A stretch of 64,000 bases of DNA, taken from assembly GCA_907163375.1 (NCBI GenBank), contig CAJQUW010014423.1, positions 186,001-250,000 on the forward strand, read 5' to 3'. This DNA is from Prostheceraeus crozeri (Eukaryota > Platyhelminthes > Polycladida > Euryleptidae). The translations under genes and the position numbers were made by a program. The notes below the pieces were generated by a model. It searched no databases. It was not told the DNA's origin and worked only from the letters and a program-made list of their open reading frames with translations. The first letter of the stretch is position 1. Each line of letters begins with the position of its first letter. This document shows positions 51,954 to 63,484 of this stretch, in pieces.

Positions 51954-54900
51954 ATGCAGAGGCAAGTGGAGGAAAAGTCAACGAGTGTGCCGAAAAAAAG
52001 AAAGACCAACCAGGGAAGGAATCGGGAAGAAGATCAATTGAATTCATCACAATCCAGCTCAAAGAAAGAAGCAGCTAATATCAGGGAAAAGCAGAAAAGA
52101 AGAGTACAGATCTGCAGTCTTCGAAAAGAAAATCATCTGAAAAAGAAAGCTCTGTGTCGACTTTCGAAGCGCTTTGCAAATCTGAAGAAGAGATACAAAG
52201 GTTGCAATCTCTCCAATGAGTCTCGCGAACCTACACACGATGCAATGCCTTCTACGAGTAGAATGGTCAGTGATATCATGAAGAACCGATTACAAACACG
52301 AGTCAGTTCGCAAGCGCATTTATCCATGTTGCACAATTTGAATAACGGAAGAAAGAAGATTCTAATCGAAACTGCCAGGAGGGTTTCTCAGAAGTATCGA
52401 GGTATGAAGAAACACTTTCAACGCACAACCAGAATCGCCAATAAAGCGCTACGTCAATCTCACCAAGAAAGTGAGCACCACTCCACTGCACAGAAAAAGC
52501 AGAAGATTACAGAAAAAAGAATCAGCAAGTTTTATTGTCGAGACGACAATAGTCGCATGACAGCGGGCAAGAAAGAGACTGTAACGAAAAAGAAACTGAA
52601 AATGCAGAAGCGTTACATGCATTTTTCACAACATTTGTTATACGAAAAGTTCTTAGCGGAGTCTAATGATCTTCAGATTGGCAGGACGACTTTCTACAAA
52701 TACAAACCATTCTGGGTATTGCGACCTCGAATAAACGATAGAGAACAATGCTTGTGTATCAAATGCTCGAATTTGCAGGTAAGCTGTAGCACAATGTGTC
52801 TATTGTTGATAATATGTCTTGTATATTACATATATATATACATATATTACATATCATATCATAAATGCATTTAGACATATTAAACTATCTTAATATGTTC
52901 ACCTTATTATACTATTAATTAGGTTAAATACAGGCACTCTGCATCTGCGGGCTATTAAATTTTATAAAAATCAATAAGCTTAATCAAATGTCGTATATCT
53001 AGTTCTCGATTGATTTTATCCATACTCAATAAGGAGTAGCCTGTTTGTATTACATGCTATAAGTTTTATGAGAAATGAGTCGTATGTGCAAGAGCTTATG
53101 TCAATTATAAATTTCTTGGATCATGCATGCATACTAATACTACATATTTATATGCTTGTGTAGGATATATTCCGTAGATATTGGGGCCAGTAGGCCTACA
53201 TGTGAATGAATTTATAATCAAAATATGTATCGGCATTTGGACACGTAACCCTTATTCTATATTTTCGCAAAAGCTATTGTCAATAAGGCAATAATAATGC
53301 GCATTAACGACCCGCATCTGTAATTCATTAGGAGTAATCAAAATTTGAATTCTAAATATGTAGAGAAAATTTTGAATGTTTTTTGATCTTAAACTCCTGA
53401 TTTTATCCATATGCATTTTCCTAATCAAATCATCGTACTTATTGCGACTGATGTCATACTTGTGTATGTGTAATTTGTACGTTTTCAACCTTCACTACGG
53501 TATCTTACATCCACTGCTTATGCTGCAATGCAACATTAGGGGATACCTAATACACATGTGTAATGTGTATACAATCTTCCTTGCTTTATCTGATTCATGT
53601 TTTCAGCTTATGACTGATGCCCTTTTCGTCAACAACATGGTTTCTTCCCGAGATATATCGATCATATTATCACAAGTTCTTTGTTCCATCAATGACCTGA
53701 AATGCTGTGAAGGCAAAGGTGAAAATTGTCAAGCGTTGTCTGCGGTAGATGCATCAAAGATCAGGGCATCTGTTGTGAAATATTTTCGTTGGGATAAAAT
53801 TATCGATGAAAACAATTATTCTTCAACAATATGTGTTTCGGTGAGACTTTTCTCTCTTAAAGTATATCAGCTATCGCTTGAAATATACTTTTGTACGATT
53901 ATAATACATTCAGTCAACCCATATTTGATTAAAATTGCATTAATTGTCTATTTGATCAATGTAGACAATTTCTATTCTCTTTCAAAGACTAAACTTCACA
54001 GTCCACATGTGCGTGTATGCAATAAGCACAAATACCATAGGCCATTTTGAACGTTTCAGAAGTTGGATAGCGCCATATACGTGTATGTTGTATAGCGAGT
54101 TGTATAGAATGTAGCGTATATTTTCTAGTTTGCATTTATTAGCTTCAAAGGGGGAAAGTTGGTCAATCAATTCAGTTTAAATGAATTAAGAAAAATAACA
54201 TGTGAAGGAATGCAAAAGGTCATGTCTCAATATTTGATAGTAATACAATTACTTACATTACATTTGTTTTGCAGTACTGAGATTTCCCAGCAGTTCATAG
54301 ATAGTGATTGCAGGAGGTTAAATGCAGGAGTTAAACGCTGATAACCTCCTACCGATTATACATTATAAAGATATAGACACCTACTGATGTCAGTGGTTTA
54401 AATACAGATATATACATTTATTACTTTTACAAAATACTAAATATAATACAAATACAGATAAATGTAGAGGTGGGCGGGGCCAGAGCACTGTGGGACAGTA
54501 GGAACCTAGCCCCGCTAACAAAAGTTCAGATTAAAATTACTCACACATCAAAATCATTTACATTATACATATAAACATATATCCTAGATACTCTCACACA
54601 AGGTATGTACAGCCAAACAACAGGTCAGTGGTCGTCATACAAGATACATACATGAAAGTCCACATACACATATACTTACAAATCACATACTTGGGCTATT
54701 ATATGCCAATGTCCGGGATACAATATCAGGGTTGGAATAGCATTTGATATTTTCCATTTCGCACACTATCATCTCTCTTAGTTACCTCAGATATTGCAAC
54801 TTTCGTTTCTGTTAGTATTTGCTGACTAGTATTTGTTTAAGCTTTTTTTGGAACTTATCATATTCTCTTATTTCTTTAATGCTACGAGGAAGTAAATTCC

Positions 54901-56230
54901 ATTCAATCGCTGAGGCAAAGTCAATACTACGTTGCCCTAAGCTTGTCCTATGAAATGGTATCCGGAGGTTAACTTTATTTCTCAAGAGCTGCCACTCTGG
55001 GGTTTGTGGATGTTTCCAAGAAAATGCGGTAAATCATCGACCCTATAAATCATCTTATGGCAGAGACTCAGCATTTTGTAGCGATACATATCGCTGACCG
55101 TTAATATTCGATGTTTCGTCATGTGTGAATCTACTTCATTGGCCTTAACTCTAAATATAACCTTAAGTAATCTCCTTTGAAGTTTTTCTAGTTTAATTAT
55201 GCTACTTCGTTTTCCTTGGTGAAAGATAAGAATGCAATAGTTTAATATACAATGTATATTGGCAAAATATATCTTTAATAGACATTCTAGTGGAAGGCAT
55301 CGTCTTAAGTTGTAAAATATAGGTAAGAATTTTCTTAATTTGGTATTAAGTATCGTATTTGCATGTGAAGTGAAACTCAAATTCATGTCTATATGTACAC
55401 CCAATAGTTTTAAGCAATTTACTCTATTAATCTTTGTTTGGTTTTGGTACAAGTCCTGTTCTATTTCTTTAGAGCGATGGGGATAAATTATCATATAATC
55501 CGTCTTGCTATCATTAAGACGGATGCCATTTGCATTACTGAATTTTTCCAGTGAGTCTAATCTGCTTTTTGCCGTGGAAAAGAGACTTTCTAGGCTTCTG
55601 CTCTTAAGTATAAGAGTGGTGTCATCAGCAAATATATTCAATTCGTCTTTGGGGAAAATGTTATGCATATCATTAATGTAGATAAGAAATAGAAGAGGAC
55701 CTAAATTTGAACCTTCAGGTACTCCTGTTTTGGTATATAATGCTTCAGAGAGAACACCATTTACTACAGTCTGATGACTTCTGCTGTTTAAATACGACTT
55801 GAACCAGTCTAAGGTAAATCCCCTTAAAGGATTCCTATATGCTCTAACTTCTCTATTAGTATGTCATGTCTTATTATTTCAAAGGCCTTCCGAAAATCTA
55901 CTGATAATAACATTATGAATTCTTTAGCTTCTACTGCTGTATATATTCTATTCATGACGGAAAGTAGTGATAGCTCTGTTGAGTGATGCATTATAGTGTG
56001 CATTATTGTATATTCTTGAAATTTTTGACATCATCATTTTGTAGGTGCATCAACGAGAGATCAACCAATGGAAGAATCTGCTCGGGAATCTCAAACCGAT
56101 GAGTGGGATAATGAATTGTCATCATGTGAGCTGGAACAACGGTCAAATATTTTACCGCGAACTAGCATGCCACTGCAGTCCTAATGCAGATTGTGATTGC
56201 TTCAACAAGAAGCACTGGAAGTTTTTGTAA
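51954..56230 (+). pseudogene. Sola-like transposase remnant, three exons
   Basis: Exon 1 is 51954-52778: basic and coiled-coil N-terminus, then FYCRDDNSRMTAGKKETVTK, KMQKRYMHFSQHLLYEKF, IGRTTFYKYKPFWVL and CLCIKCSNLQ, ending at a gtaagc donor. Exon 2 is 53607-53840: it starts after tttcag, contains CEGKGENC, FRWDKI and TICVS, and ends at gtgaga. Exon 3 is 56045-56230: it starts after tttgtag and ends WNNGQIFYRELACHC...CDCFNKKHWKFL. All joins are phase 0. The segment between exons 2 and 3 that should carry the catalytic acidic residues is not found; a LINE sits there. An upstream start at 51802 (MDALAKTRERDRKYRFKK) resembles the family's N-terminus but is out of frame. The element is therefore likely non-autonomous. 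A frame at 51298-51492 (CKECEYEF) may be another gene piece. Confidence 0.6.
54368..55988 (-). mobile_element. 5'-truncated LINE (Jockey/CR1 group)
   Basis: The minus strand encodes the reverse transcriptase from SLLSVMNRIYTAVEA through SVDFRKAFEIIRHD, the TGVPEGSNLGPLLFL box and catalytic FADDT, then the thumb (GVHIDMNLSF, KLRKFLPIFYNLRRCLP) to SGSS near 54982. A one-base frameshift lies near 55825 (after IEKLEHIGI). The 5' end is cut within the reverse transcriptase domain. The 3' end holds an untranslated tail with AATAAA-like sequence near 54417. CATTATA at 54361-54367 and 55989-55995 is a possible target duplication. The copy is dead and is nested inside the Sola-like transposon. Confidence 0.85.
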
Positions 56231-56466
56231 CTGTATTTTTGGATGCAGATGTTTTTTTTATCCAGAATGATCTTTTGTTGACACACGGACTTCTTTTTAT
56301 TCAAAGGATTTCTATTAATACAAAATAGGTTTATTTACATCAGAATATGCTAGTAGGTGTGAAGATTCCCCGAAACAGTCTTTATTGAGCAGTCTAAAAT
56401 GATACATAGAGGCACAAGTTTAATTTCTAACAATCTAGGGTTGAATTCATCAAACAGAAACATATT

Positions 56467-56525
56467 GTCATCAGACCGACGCACATTGTCATCAGACCGA
56501 CGCATCTTGTCATCAGACCGACGCT
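56467..56525 (+). repeat. three 21-bp subterminal repeats
   Basis: GTCATCAGACCGACGC occurs at 56467, 56488 and 56509, a strict 21-bp period (two helical turns), about 170-225 bp from the right end of the Sola-like element. A fourth copy is at 50988. Probably transposase-binding sites. Confidence 0.85.
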
Positions 56526-56696
56526 TCTAAAAACTTAAATGCTTGAAATATCAAAATTGCGTGAAATAGTGTGGTTGTCATATCAAAATTCGTTGTTAGC
56601 ATGTTGATTTACATAGTTTTAGACTATCATATCAAAGATTCTCGAACTTTCATTTTTGACACACGAAATGCACCTTTTTGGCGGATTTCCCCATTG

Positions 56697-57385
56697 GCAT
56701 GTTGTTCAATTGCATCTGAAGACGGACAAGTCGATGTTGATGCAAGGTTCTATTCATGTGACGAGCTGCATGATCGATGAAAGTTTGCTGAACAGATGGC
56801 TCCGACAAATGTCTCATAACAACACTTTTCAGTAAGAGATAGATGTCTCAATGGGATTGAGGAAAGGGGAATAACGCGGAAGACCCACTGGATGCTCATC
56901 TTTCAAAAATGGAGGGTTCCTATGTGCGGGTGCATTGTCATGGATGATGGTGACATTCTCATCATCTAGCAGACTGTTTACATCACTTAAAAAAAGTGCT
57001 TACTTTTTCTGTGTCATTCCACCTGTTACACAGCCGTAGTGTACAAGACCATAGTGTTGTGAAATGGCTAAACACACAGTAAGATTTTGTCCACGTTGAC
57101 CATTCACGATTCTAATAGCCCTTGTTCCACACAGTGATCGCCCCTGTGATCGAACCGCATATGTTGAACCCACATTCGTCCGTGTATATGATCTACACCA
57201 GCCTACATCATCCACCTTACGTATGATGCCCTCTCTTCCTTGAATTGGTTGATGTTCCAGTTATGTCGCATTACCGTCGTTGTGGAAACTTGAAGTAGTG
57301 GAAAAAGAAGCGCCAATCTCACCTTCATTTCTTCAAGAGTTGCGGTTGGCTTTTCCTCCTCATATCTAATAAGCTCATTGTGCAT
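56697..57385 (-). pseudogene. IS630/Tc1-type transposase remnant, copy B
   Basis: Same remnant as 26437-27130, with the core DDVGWCRSYTRTN and the N-terminal MHNELIRYEEEKPTATLEEM. It differs by a few bases and one 3-bp indel (NQFIKEE in copy A, NQFKEE here), and has the same frame break near the middle. The decay therefore predates the duplication. Confidence 0.8.
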
Positions 57386-57510
57386 TAAATGACATTGAGC
57401 ATGTCATGGAAAATACCATAGCAATTCATGACACTGTACTGTAGTGTTTATCAAGTAAAATGTAAATGAGCATTTGAAAATCATGGATCAATGAAGTCAT
57501 AAGATAGAAC

Positions 57511-57682
57511 TGTATCAGCAGATATCATCACCAGAATCGACTTATGCATAATCTATGTCACAATGTTATTCTAACGTTCTATGTCATAGTTCACAATTTG
57601 AATTGTAGCTGTAGCCTACTTCAAGAGCTTGTTTTCATAACAATATTATAACTCAACAAACTCAGACGTTTTGCCTCGTTAT
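57511..57682 (+). repeat. Gypsy LTR, duplicated copy
   Basis: Short-form LTR, TGTATCAGCAG to CCTCGTTAT, carried with duplicated unit B. Confidence 0.85.
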
Positions 57683-57703
57683 ATTGGTGAGCCCGAACAA
57701 ACA

Positions 57704-58231
57704 ATGGATGCCAGCTTTTCAACTGCCGCTTCGTGCAACTCAGTATCTGTCAAAATTCCAGCATTTACATGTATGATCAAAAATATCAGAGCATGGTTTA
57801 TACTTTGTGACGCTCAATTTTCAATCGCAAACATAACTTCACCTTTTACCAAGTCAAGCCATGTAATTGCTAATTTACCATCTGATGTCATATCAAGACT
57901 GTCCGCTTGGATTCTCAAACAAGCAGACCGCGGTAAAATTTATTACGATGATCTCCAACAACAACTTCTACAGATCTATGATTTAACTGGTATTGAGAGG
58001 TCGCATGCCTTACTTGAACTTCCAACATCGGGACTAGGTGACCGCAACCCTATTCAACTTGCAGAAGAGATGCGATTGCTTTCCTTAAAAGCTGATGGCT
58101 CTCAAGTCGATCTAATTGCCGAAATATTTATGCGAACAATTCCGAAGTCTGTAAGAGATCAAATGTATGTAATCTTACAACAGCCCAGTTCAACATACTG
58201 TATTAAGTTTGGAGATCTGTCAATGAAAATT
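57704..58231 (+). pseudogene. Gypsy gag fragment, duplicated copy
   Basis: Same gag segment as 27447-27979, with MDASFSTAASCNSVSVKIPA at the start and the DDLQQQLLQIYDLTG and IAEIFMRTIPKSVRD patterns. The rest of the retroelement is absent here because the duplicated unit ends. Treated as a fossil fragment. Confidence 0.8.
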
Positions 58232-60445
58232 GACATAACGTAGACAAATTTATAGAAGCTTCTTTAGCATCATGGTATTTTGAATTCATTACTTGTGTAC
58301 CATAAGTCCACAATGTGTACTATAAGCAGCTATAGTAGCGATAAGAAATGTATGGTATCGCTCTCACCTGTAATGTAATTGAGAAGGGATTGAATATTCA
58401 GATATAAGCTTGTATGTCCAATCTCTCTCTCTCTCTCTCTCTCTCAAAATCTCAAAACGTTTATTGCCCAACTTGTGGGAACAAACAAGGTACATATGAA
58501 ATAACTATAGTAATGTCAATGTGAGTGGCAGAAAAATTAAAGATGACAATGGATGGAATGGGTGAAATGAAAGCTAAAAACACACACTTGCGGCCATGAT
58601 CGCCGTTGTATACCGTGAGTGAATTGGTGATTACGATGAAAGTCTGAAAAAGTCTTGAGATATGTACAGTCAAGAGTTATGCTATGAACGAGACAATGAA
58701 CGAATGAATGAATGAGTCATAACATCTCTCTCTCTCTCAACCTATATGGACTACGCATGTATGGCAGAGGGAGTGAGGGCCATAATTCAATAACGTATGC
58801 AAAATCGGCAATTATCAACCGAATTTGTATAATTCCAAGTAAGAAAACGCCATGGAAAATTTATGGTGACGCGCACTATAGCAACATAAAAAGCAAAGCT
58901 ATAGCGCTAGTGAACTGTCGGATCACATAAAAATTTGTGATATTATTGTAATACATGGAAGAGTTTAGTTTGGAATAGCTGACATTATTGATGATGCAGT
59001 TCATGTTTGGTGGAATTTTTTTTTATCCCGAGACAGACATTTCGAAACAGTAGGAGCTTCTCTATTACGGAAGTAAAACGCAAAAATCGTTATCAAACCA
59101 TTGACGGTTGCGGGGAGGTAGGGCCTATGGGTAGATGAAATTCAAATTCACGGGCATGCATCTTATGCGGATTGATGAAATCTTTCACGGGCGGCTGGAG
59201 TTACAAAAAGTGGTGCAAAGACTTTATTGCTTAATATGTTCAAAGGACATTTTCTGTCATATGTCCGGGCGAACTGGCATTCTGCAACCTTACAAGTTTA
59301 TCATGTTTCAGAACAATTTCAACATACTTTTGACTGTCAATGATTGTGAATATACTGAAGTATACAGTGACGTAGTAAACGCATGTGCATGATAGATAGT
59401 CGCATTGGATGAACTTTGTTAAAGGAGATAATTTTATACACTGTAGTTTTAAAATCATTATTTAATTCTGAAAATGTTTTATTGCTGAAATATATTGTAT
59501 CTATTTTTCTGAAAAGTGTTGGATCGATTTAGGTCGCAAATTTATAAATAGTGGGTGTTAATTGGGCTTTTTTTCTCATTATGAAATTTGACTGGTATAC
59601 ATTCTATTCGCTTAGAATATCAACGATAAGGCTTTTATCTAGAAATACTCAATATGCCTGATTCATATGCGTATGCTCTGGTTTTACGACTTCCCCGAAA
59701 CAAAAAATTACAAATCACCAGTATCTGGATTTAACATGATACATCGATGATATGTAACTCTTTTCGAGCAACTGTCATGAAATTTAATGACAATTACATA
59801 AATTTGAAAACTGAATTGTGTCAGTAGTAAACTAAATTCGAGAATCGATATTCAGATTGATCTTGTTTTGAGTGCAGAAGATAGCAATTCATCTAAAGGT
59901 TTAAATCAAACTGGATTTTAGAGTTGAACCACTGAACGGGAAGAATGCGAGATGTACGCTTTCAGCGGCGCAGATATCTCACCTTTGCGAATAAATCATT
60001 CATATCAGAGCAGATCCTGCAGATCCCAAAGATAAATAGCTTGAAGCCTTTGGAGAAAATAATTAAAAACCACAATTACGTCTGGTGGTGAATAACTCAA
60101 TTACTTGCTATAGCTTGCAATCATAGAAATAAACTGTTTATCTGAAGTTCGCCAGAATGGAAATTGACTCAAGGTCGCGGCACATCCGGGGGAACTAAGT
60201 TGGGGCATGAAGAACCAATTAAAAGCTTCGATTTACTCATGTGACTGATTCTAACCCAATGATACAGACGTTGGCAGGTGCATCTAAGTGAAAATGCGTG
60301 CGATTTATGTGCCGTTATTGTGCATTGCATGAAGCTCAATTTCCATTCTAGAGGTTTTATTGTTGTCAGTTTCTATACTTGCAATTTACCGATAATTCAT
60401 TTAAATGGAATTATAAAGTGACGATAACACAGTTCTGCTGGAGAA
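58232..60445. other. intergenic DNA between unit B and Polinton 2
   Basis: CT runs at about 58423-58442 and 58725-58738 bracket a 280-bp segment. Short frames (58712-58930, 59135-59392) match no family. Nothing else recognised. Confidence 0.4.
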
Positions 60446-60456
60446 AGTAGTATATA

Positions 60457-60520
60457 GTGTGACATCCGGCGCGACGCTTCGCTTCGCTTTGCTTCTCTTC
60501 GCTTGCGCCGGATGTCACAC
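60457..60520. repeat. terminal hairpin of Polinton 2, left end
   Basis: Stem GTGTGACATCCGGCGC with its perfect inverse at 60505-60520 and a loop of CTTCG repeats. It is the mirror of 25231-25294. Confidence 0.9.
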
Positions 60521-60829
60521 TTTTGCGGGTTTTTTCAAAAAATCAAAATTTCAAAAATTTAGGTAGACTTCAAATTTCACGTGGCCGAAGGCCGAAGGGG
60601 CGAAAATTTAGGTAGTGACAAATTTTCAAAAAAATCAAAATTTCAAAAATTTAGCCGGCCTCAAAATATCACGTAATCTCAAAATTTGAGAATTACAATT
60701 TTCACCCTTAAAATCATGACCGTTCCAGGACACCGAAAATCATAAAAGTTGAGAATTTCAAATTCATGAATTTTATCCATCTTTCAGGTTTTTAAAATAT
60801 ATCATGTGACTAAAAATATTTCTTTAAAA

Positions 60830-60950
60830 ATGGAAGAAACAAAAATGGAAGAAACCGCAAGAATATATCCTTCGTTATCTCAATTAAAAACAAGTGAAAT
60901 TGATCTCAATTATTATTAAGATTAGAGCATTATGATAAATTAAGAAGACG
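60830..60950 (+). pseudogene. remnant of first Polinton gene, copy 2
   Basis: MEETKMEETARIYPSLSQL and nearby sequence are related to the start of the 7889-8770 gene. The rest of the gene is not present. Fossil fragment; context TTCTTTAAAAATGGA is the same as in copy 1. Confidence 0.7.
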
Positions 60951-61164
60951 CAATTATTACTTAGACATTCTTCGTTATTGTATTCTCAACATTATTTAAA
61001 GTACTAATTGTGTGAACTAGAAGATCATTGTAACTCATAAACTCAAAATTATTCAATGAACCCGTACACTGGCTGATAATTCAAGAGAGACAGAGATTGA
61101 AGAGAGAGAGAGAGATTGAAGAGCAGCTTTCCCCTAAAATTATGTTGAACAGCGCAATCATTTG

Positions 61165-61252
61165 TCATTTCAATTTACGCATCCGTAAAATTTTGACATT
61201 TCAATTTACGCGTGCGTAAAAGTTTTGACATTTCAATTTACCCCTACGTAAA
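61165..61252. repeat. three copies of a palindrome-bearing repeat
   Basis: TTTCAATTTACG...CGTAAA occurs three times at about 35-bp spacing: TTTACGCATCCGTAAA, TTTACGCGTGCGTAAA and TTTACCCCTACGTAAA. The inner bases vary while the flanks stay. It lies in the non-coding stretch of Polinton 2 before the protease, next to a GA-rich run at about 61083-61120. The rest of 60951-61690 shows no gene. Confidence 0.7.
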
Positions 61253-61690
61253 TTATTTTCAGAATGTTTTCAAAATCCATTTGTAAAGTCTGTTTTCAAA
61301 ATTCATTTAGCGTTTCTTCTCTTCTCTGTATTGATTAAAAGTACTTCCCATTGTGAAGACATGAATAGATTAAGCACATAAGAATGCATTGACAATAAAA
61401 GCAAATGACAATAAAATTCTTCTTGTGAACTCAGAACGCATAAACGCCGATATGCGGGTTAGTTGTTATGGAAATTTTAAACAATCATTTTAACGATGAA
61501 ACATATTTTACAAATGAAGTTCATGAAGAAAATGGAAATATATAAAACAATATAGATTAGAATAATTATAATATAATCATTTCAAAATCGAATAAGTAGT
61601 AAGGAAAGTCATCATTAGAGAACAGTTTTAAATCAATACCCCTTCCCTTCTGTCTTCTAGGGGTCCCTTGAGAAATTTTTTTATTATAAA

Positions 61691-62125
61691 ATGAGCAACA
61701 AAAAGGAGTTTTTGAAATTATATGGAACACAAACCACGACAAATTTCGACCTAAAGAAAATTGCTAATCAATTGGGAATAAAGAATTTTTATGTCCTAAT
61801 GAGAGACGAATTACAATTCCTAAAAAATAGGCCAACTGTAAATTTCATAACGAATCTTCACACTTCAGATGAAAAAGGAATACATTGGTCTGCAGGACAA
61901 AGAAATATAAACTGTTCTAATTATTATTTTGACTCATACGGACTTCCACCTACAAATGAAGTAAGAGAAATACTTGGCAATGGAATTTATAATACGTTTC
62001 AAATTCAAAAACCGGGAACTACTTATTGTGGTCAATTATGTCTTTATGTTTTATTGAAATTACAGGAAGGAGTACCATTTCTAGATATTATGTTTGAATT
62101 GAATAATAATAATAATGATAATTAA
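61691..62125 (+). CDS. Polinton adenain-like cysteine protease
   Basis: 144 codons, open throughout. GIHWSA gives the catalytic His at residue 65. YYFDSYGLPPTNEV supplies the acidic residue (D81) in the conserved FDSYGL box. TYCGQLCLYVLLKL holds the oxyanion Gln (115) and nucleophile Cys (117). This is the layout of adenovirus endopeptidase and the Polinton PRO gene, which trims capsid proteins. The length is slightly short for the family, and the end is an Asn-rich run (AAT microsatellite). It lies tail to tail with the integrase. As an open frame it looks whole, but the element around it is a fossil. No counterpart was recognised in copy 1. Confidence 0.85.
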   Translation: MSNKKEFLKLYGTQTTTNFDLKKIANQLGIKNFYVLMRDELQFLKNRPTVNFITNLHTSDEKGIHWSAGQRNINCSNYYFDSYGLPPTNEVREILGNGIYNTFQIQKPGTTYCGQLCLYVLLKLQEGVPFLDIMFELNNNNNDN

Positions 62126-62129
62126 AAAT

Positions 62130-63410
62130 CAGTTCGTTGTAATTCATTTTGATAAAGACGGCCTCTGATATCCTCATTATCTAAATCTTTAATTTCATAA
62201 GTAATCGGATAAGTTTGATTTATTTTACAAACTTCAAATATTTCTTTAGTCCAATAGCCAACGAAGCCTTTTTCAAAATATTCTTATATTTAAATATTCT
62301 AACTCTATCTCCAATTTTAAATTTCGGCTTAAGTTTCTGCAAATTCGGATTACTCTCATTCGAATAATTATTCTCGAATATTTTCTTTCGTATTAAACCA
62401 GGGTCGTCAGAAGCATTCTTTGGTGTTTCTTCAATACCAGAATGAACTTTATTATTGTACTCTTCTACAATTCCTGGTAATATCTTCAACTATTTCTGAT
62501 TTCTTTGCTCAGTAAATTTCTTGAATAATTTATTTTTTAACGTCCGATTGAATCTTTCTATCACTACAGCCTTCCCTGCATTTTCAGTTGAATAAACAGT
62601 TTCAAATAGTGGCTGAACGTTTCGGTTATAAAATTCCGACCCTTTATCAACAAACAATTTTTTTGGCTTTCTATTACTTTCTTGAAAGATTTCTTCAAAC
62701 GCATATTTAACTGATAGACCACTATTATTTTTCAAAGGCTTTACCCAAGCGTATCGTGTATATAAATCTATAACGGTCAATGCGTATTTGTAGTCCCTTT
62801 CATTCGGCATATGAATAAGATAAGCACTCTAAATATCATCTTTATTAAATACTTTTACTTTCAATGAATATTTAGGCCTTCTGTATTCTTTATGAATTTC
62901 GGAGGCGTAGGTTCGAGCGTTGTTCTCAGACAGCTTTGCTGTCGTTTCATTTAAACCCTGACCGAATAATATTTTAGCTTGTAAAGCTTTCTTAACAAAC
63001 ATTCTTTCAATTCTTTCTCTAAATGTAGGATTTTGAATACTATCTAATTCTTGAATCATCTTCTTATCAGCTGCATGTCGAGAACTTAGATCATGATTTC
63101 GATAAGCTAAATCATGCCTGTAAGCTGCGGCATCTACTCTATTTATTGGTTCTTCACCTGGTTTCGGATTATTATTCTCATCTAGTCTTATATCTAATCG
63201 AGTTCCTGGACCAGTATATGAATGACCAGGAAGATGTTTTTCTGTCGAATATTTACTCCAAATAAAGCCAGGAAAGTTTTCTAATGTTTTTTGTATGTCA
63301 CCTCCAATATGCTGACAATTTGAGTTTTTATTTTTGTTTAATAGATAATTCAATAAATCTAAATTAGAAATTTTTAATTTAATTAAACTTTCGGAATTTG
63401 TAGAATTCAT
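62130..63410 (-). pseudogene. Polinton PLA2-like plus integrase region, copy 2, broken
   Basis: It starts at ATG 63410 (MNSTNSESLIKLK). The PLA2-like part has YTGPGTRLD, NRVDAAAYRHDLAY and the helical segment up to FRERIERMFVKKALQAK. The integrase core follows (YALTVIDLYTRYAWVKPL, FVDKGSEFYN, VVIERFNRTLK), then a C-terminal basic SH3-like part (KFKIGDRVRIFKYK) that copy 1 does not show. The domain order is the same as in copy 1, so the PLA2-integrase neighbourhood is a family trait. Broken, about three breaks. Confidence 0.85.
62929..62943. repeat. simple GC-rich hairpin, copy 2
   Basis: GACAGCTTTGCTGTC, the same as 18162-18176 in copy 1. Confidence 0.55.
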
Positions 63411-63458
63411 TTTAAAAGATTAAAAAAATTTAAAAGATAAAATAAATGTTTACCTTAT

Positions 63459-63484
63459 GGACCAAAGGTCCTGAGGTTATTACC
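63459..63484. repeat. double-hairpin module, copy 2
   Basis: GGACCAAAGGTCC-TGA-GGTTATTACC, at the 3' end of the small hydrophobic gene. The corresponding place in copy 1 has two modules. Confidence 0.85.

Larger units (their letters stand above)
50733..56692 (+). mobile_element. Sola-like DNA transposon, 5.96 kb
   Basis: Terminal inverted repeats GGGGAAATC (9 of 9, then diverging) and target duplication ATTG on both sides (50729-50732 and 56693-56696). The empty site is preserved at 26435-26438 in copy A. It contains a spliced transposase remnant and a nested LINE. The 4-bp duplication and the conserved FYCRDDNSRMTAGKK-type segment suggest the Sola superfamily, which is known for 4-bp duplications. 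Academ-like or an undescribed group are alternatives. Confidence 0.8.
56693..58231. repeat. duplicated unit copy B, right part
   Basis: Matches 26435-27979: ATTGGCATGTTG start, decayed transposase, Gypsy left flank, 5' LTR and gag start, ending at AAAATT (58231). Beyond that the sequences diverge completely. The Gypsy flank AGAAC (57506-57510) is included, so the Gypsy insertion preceded the duplication. Confidence 0.9.
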
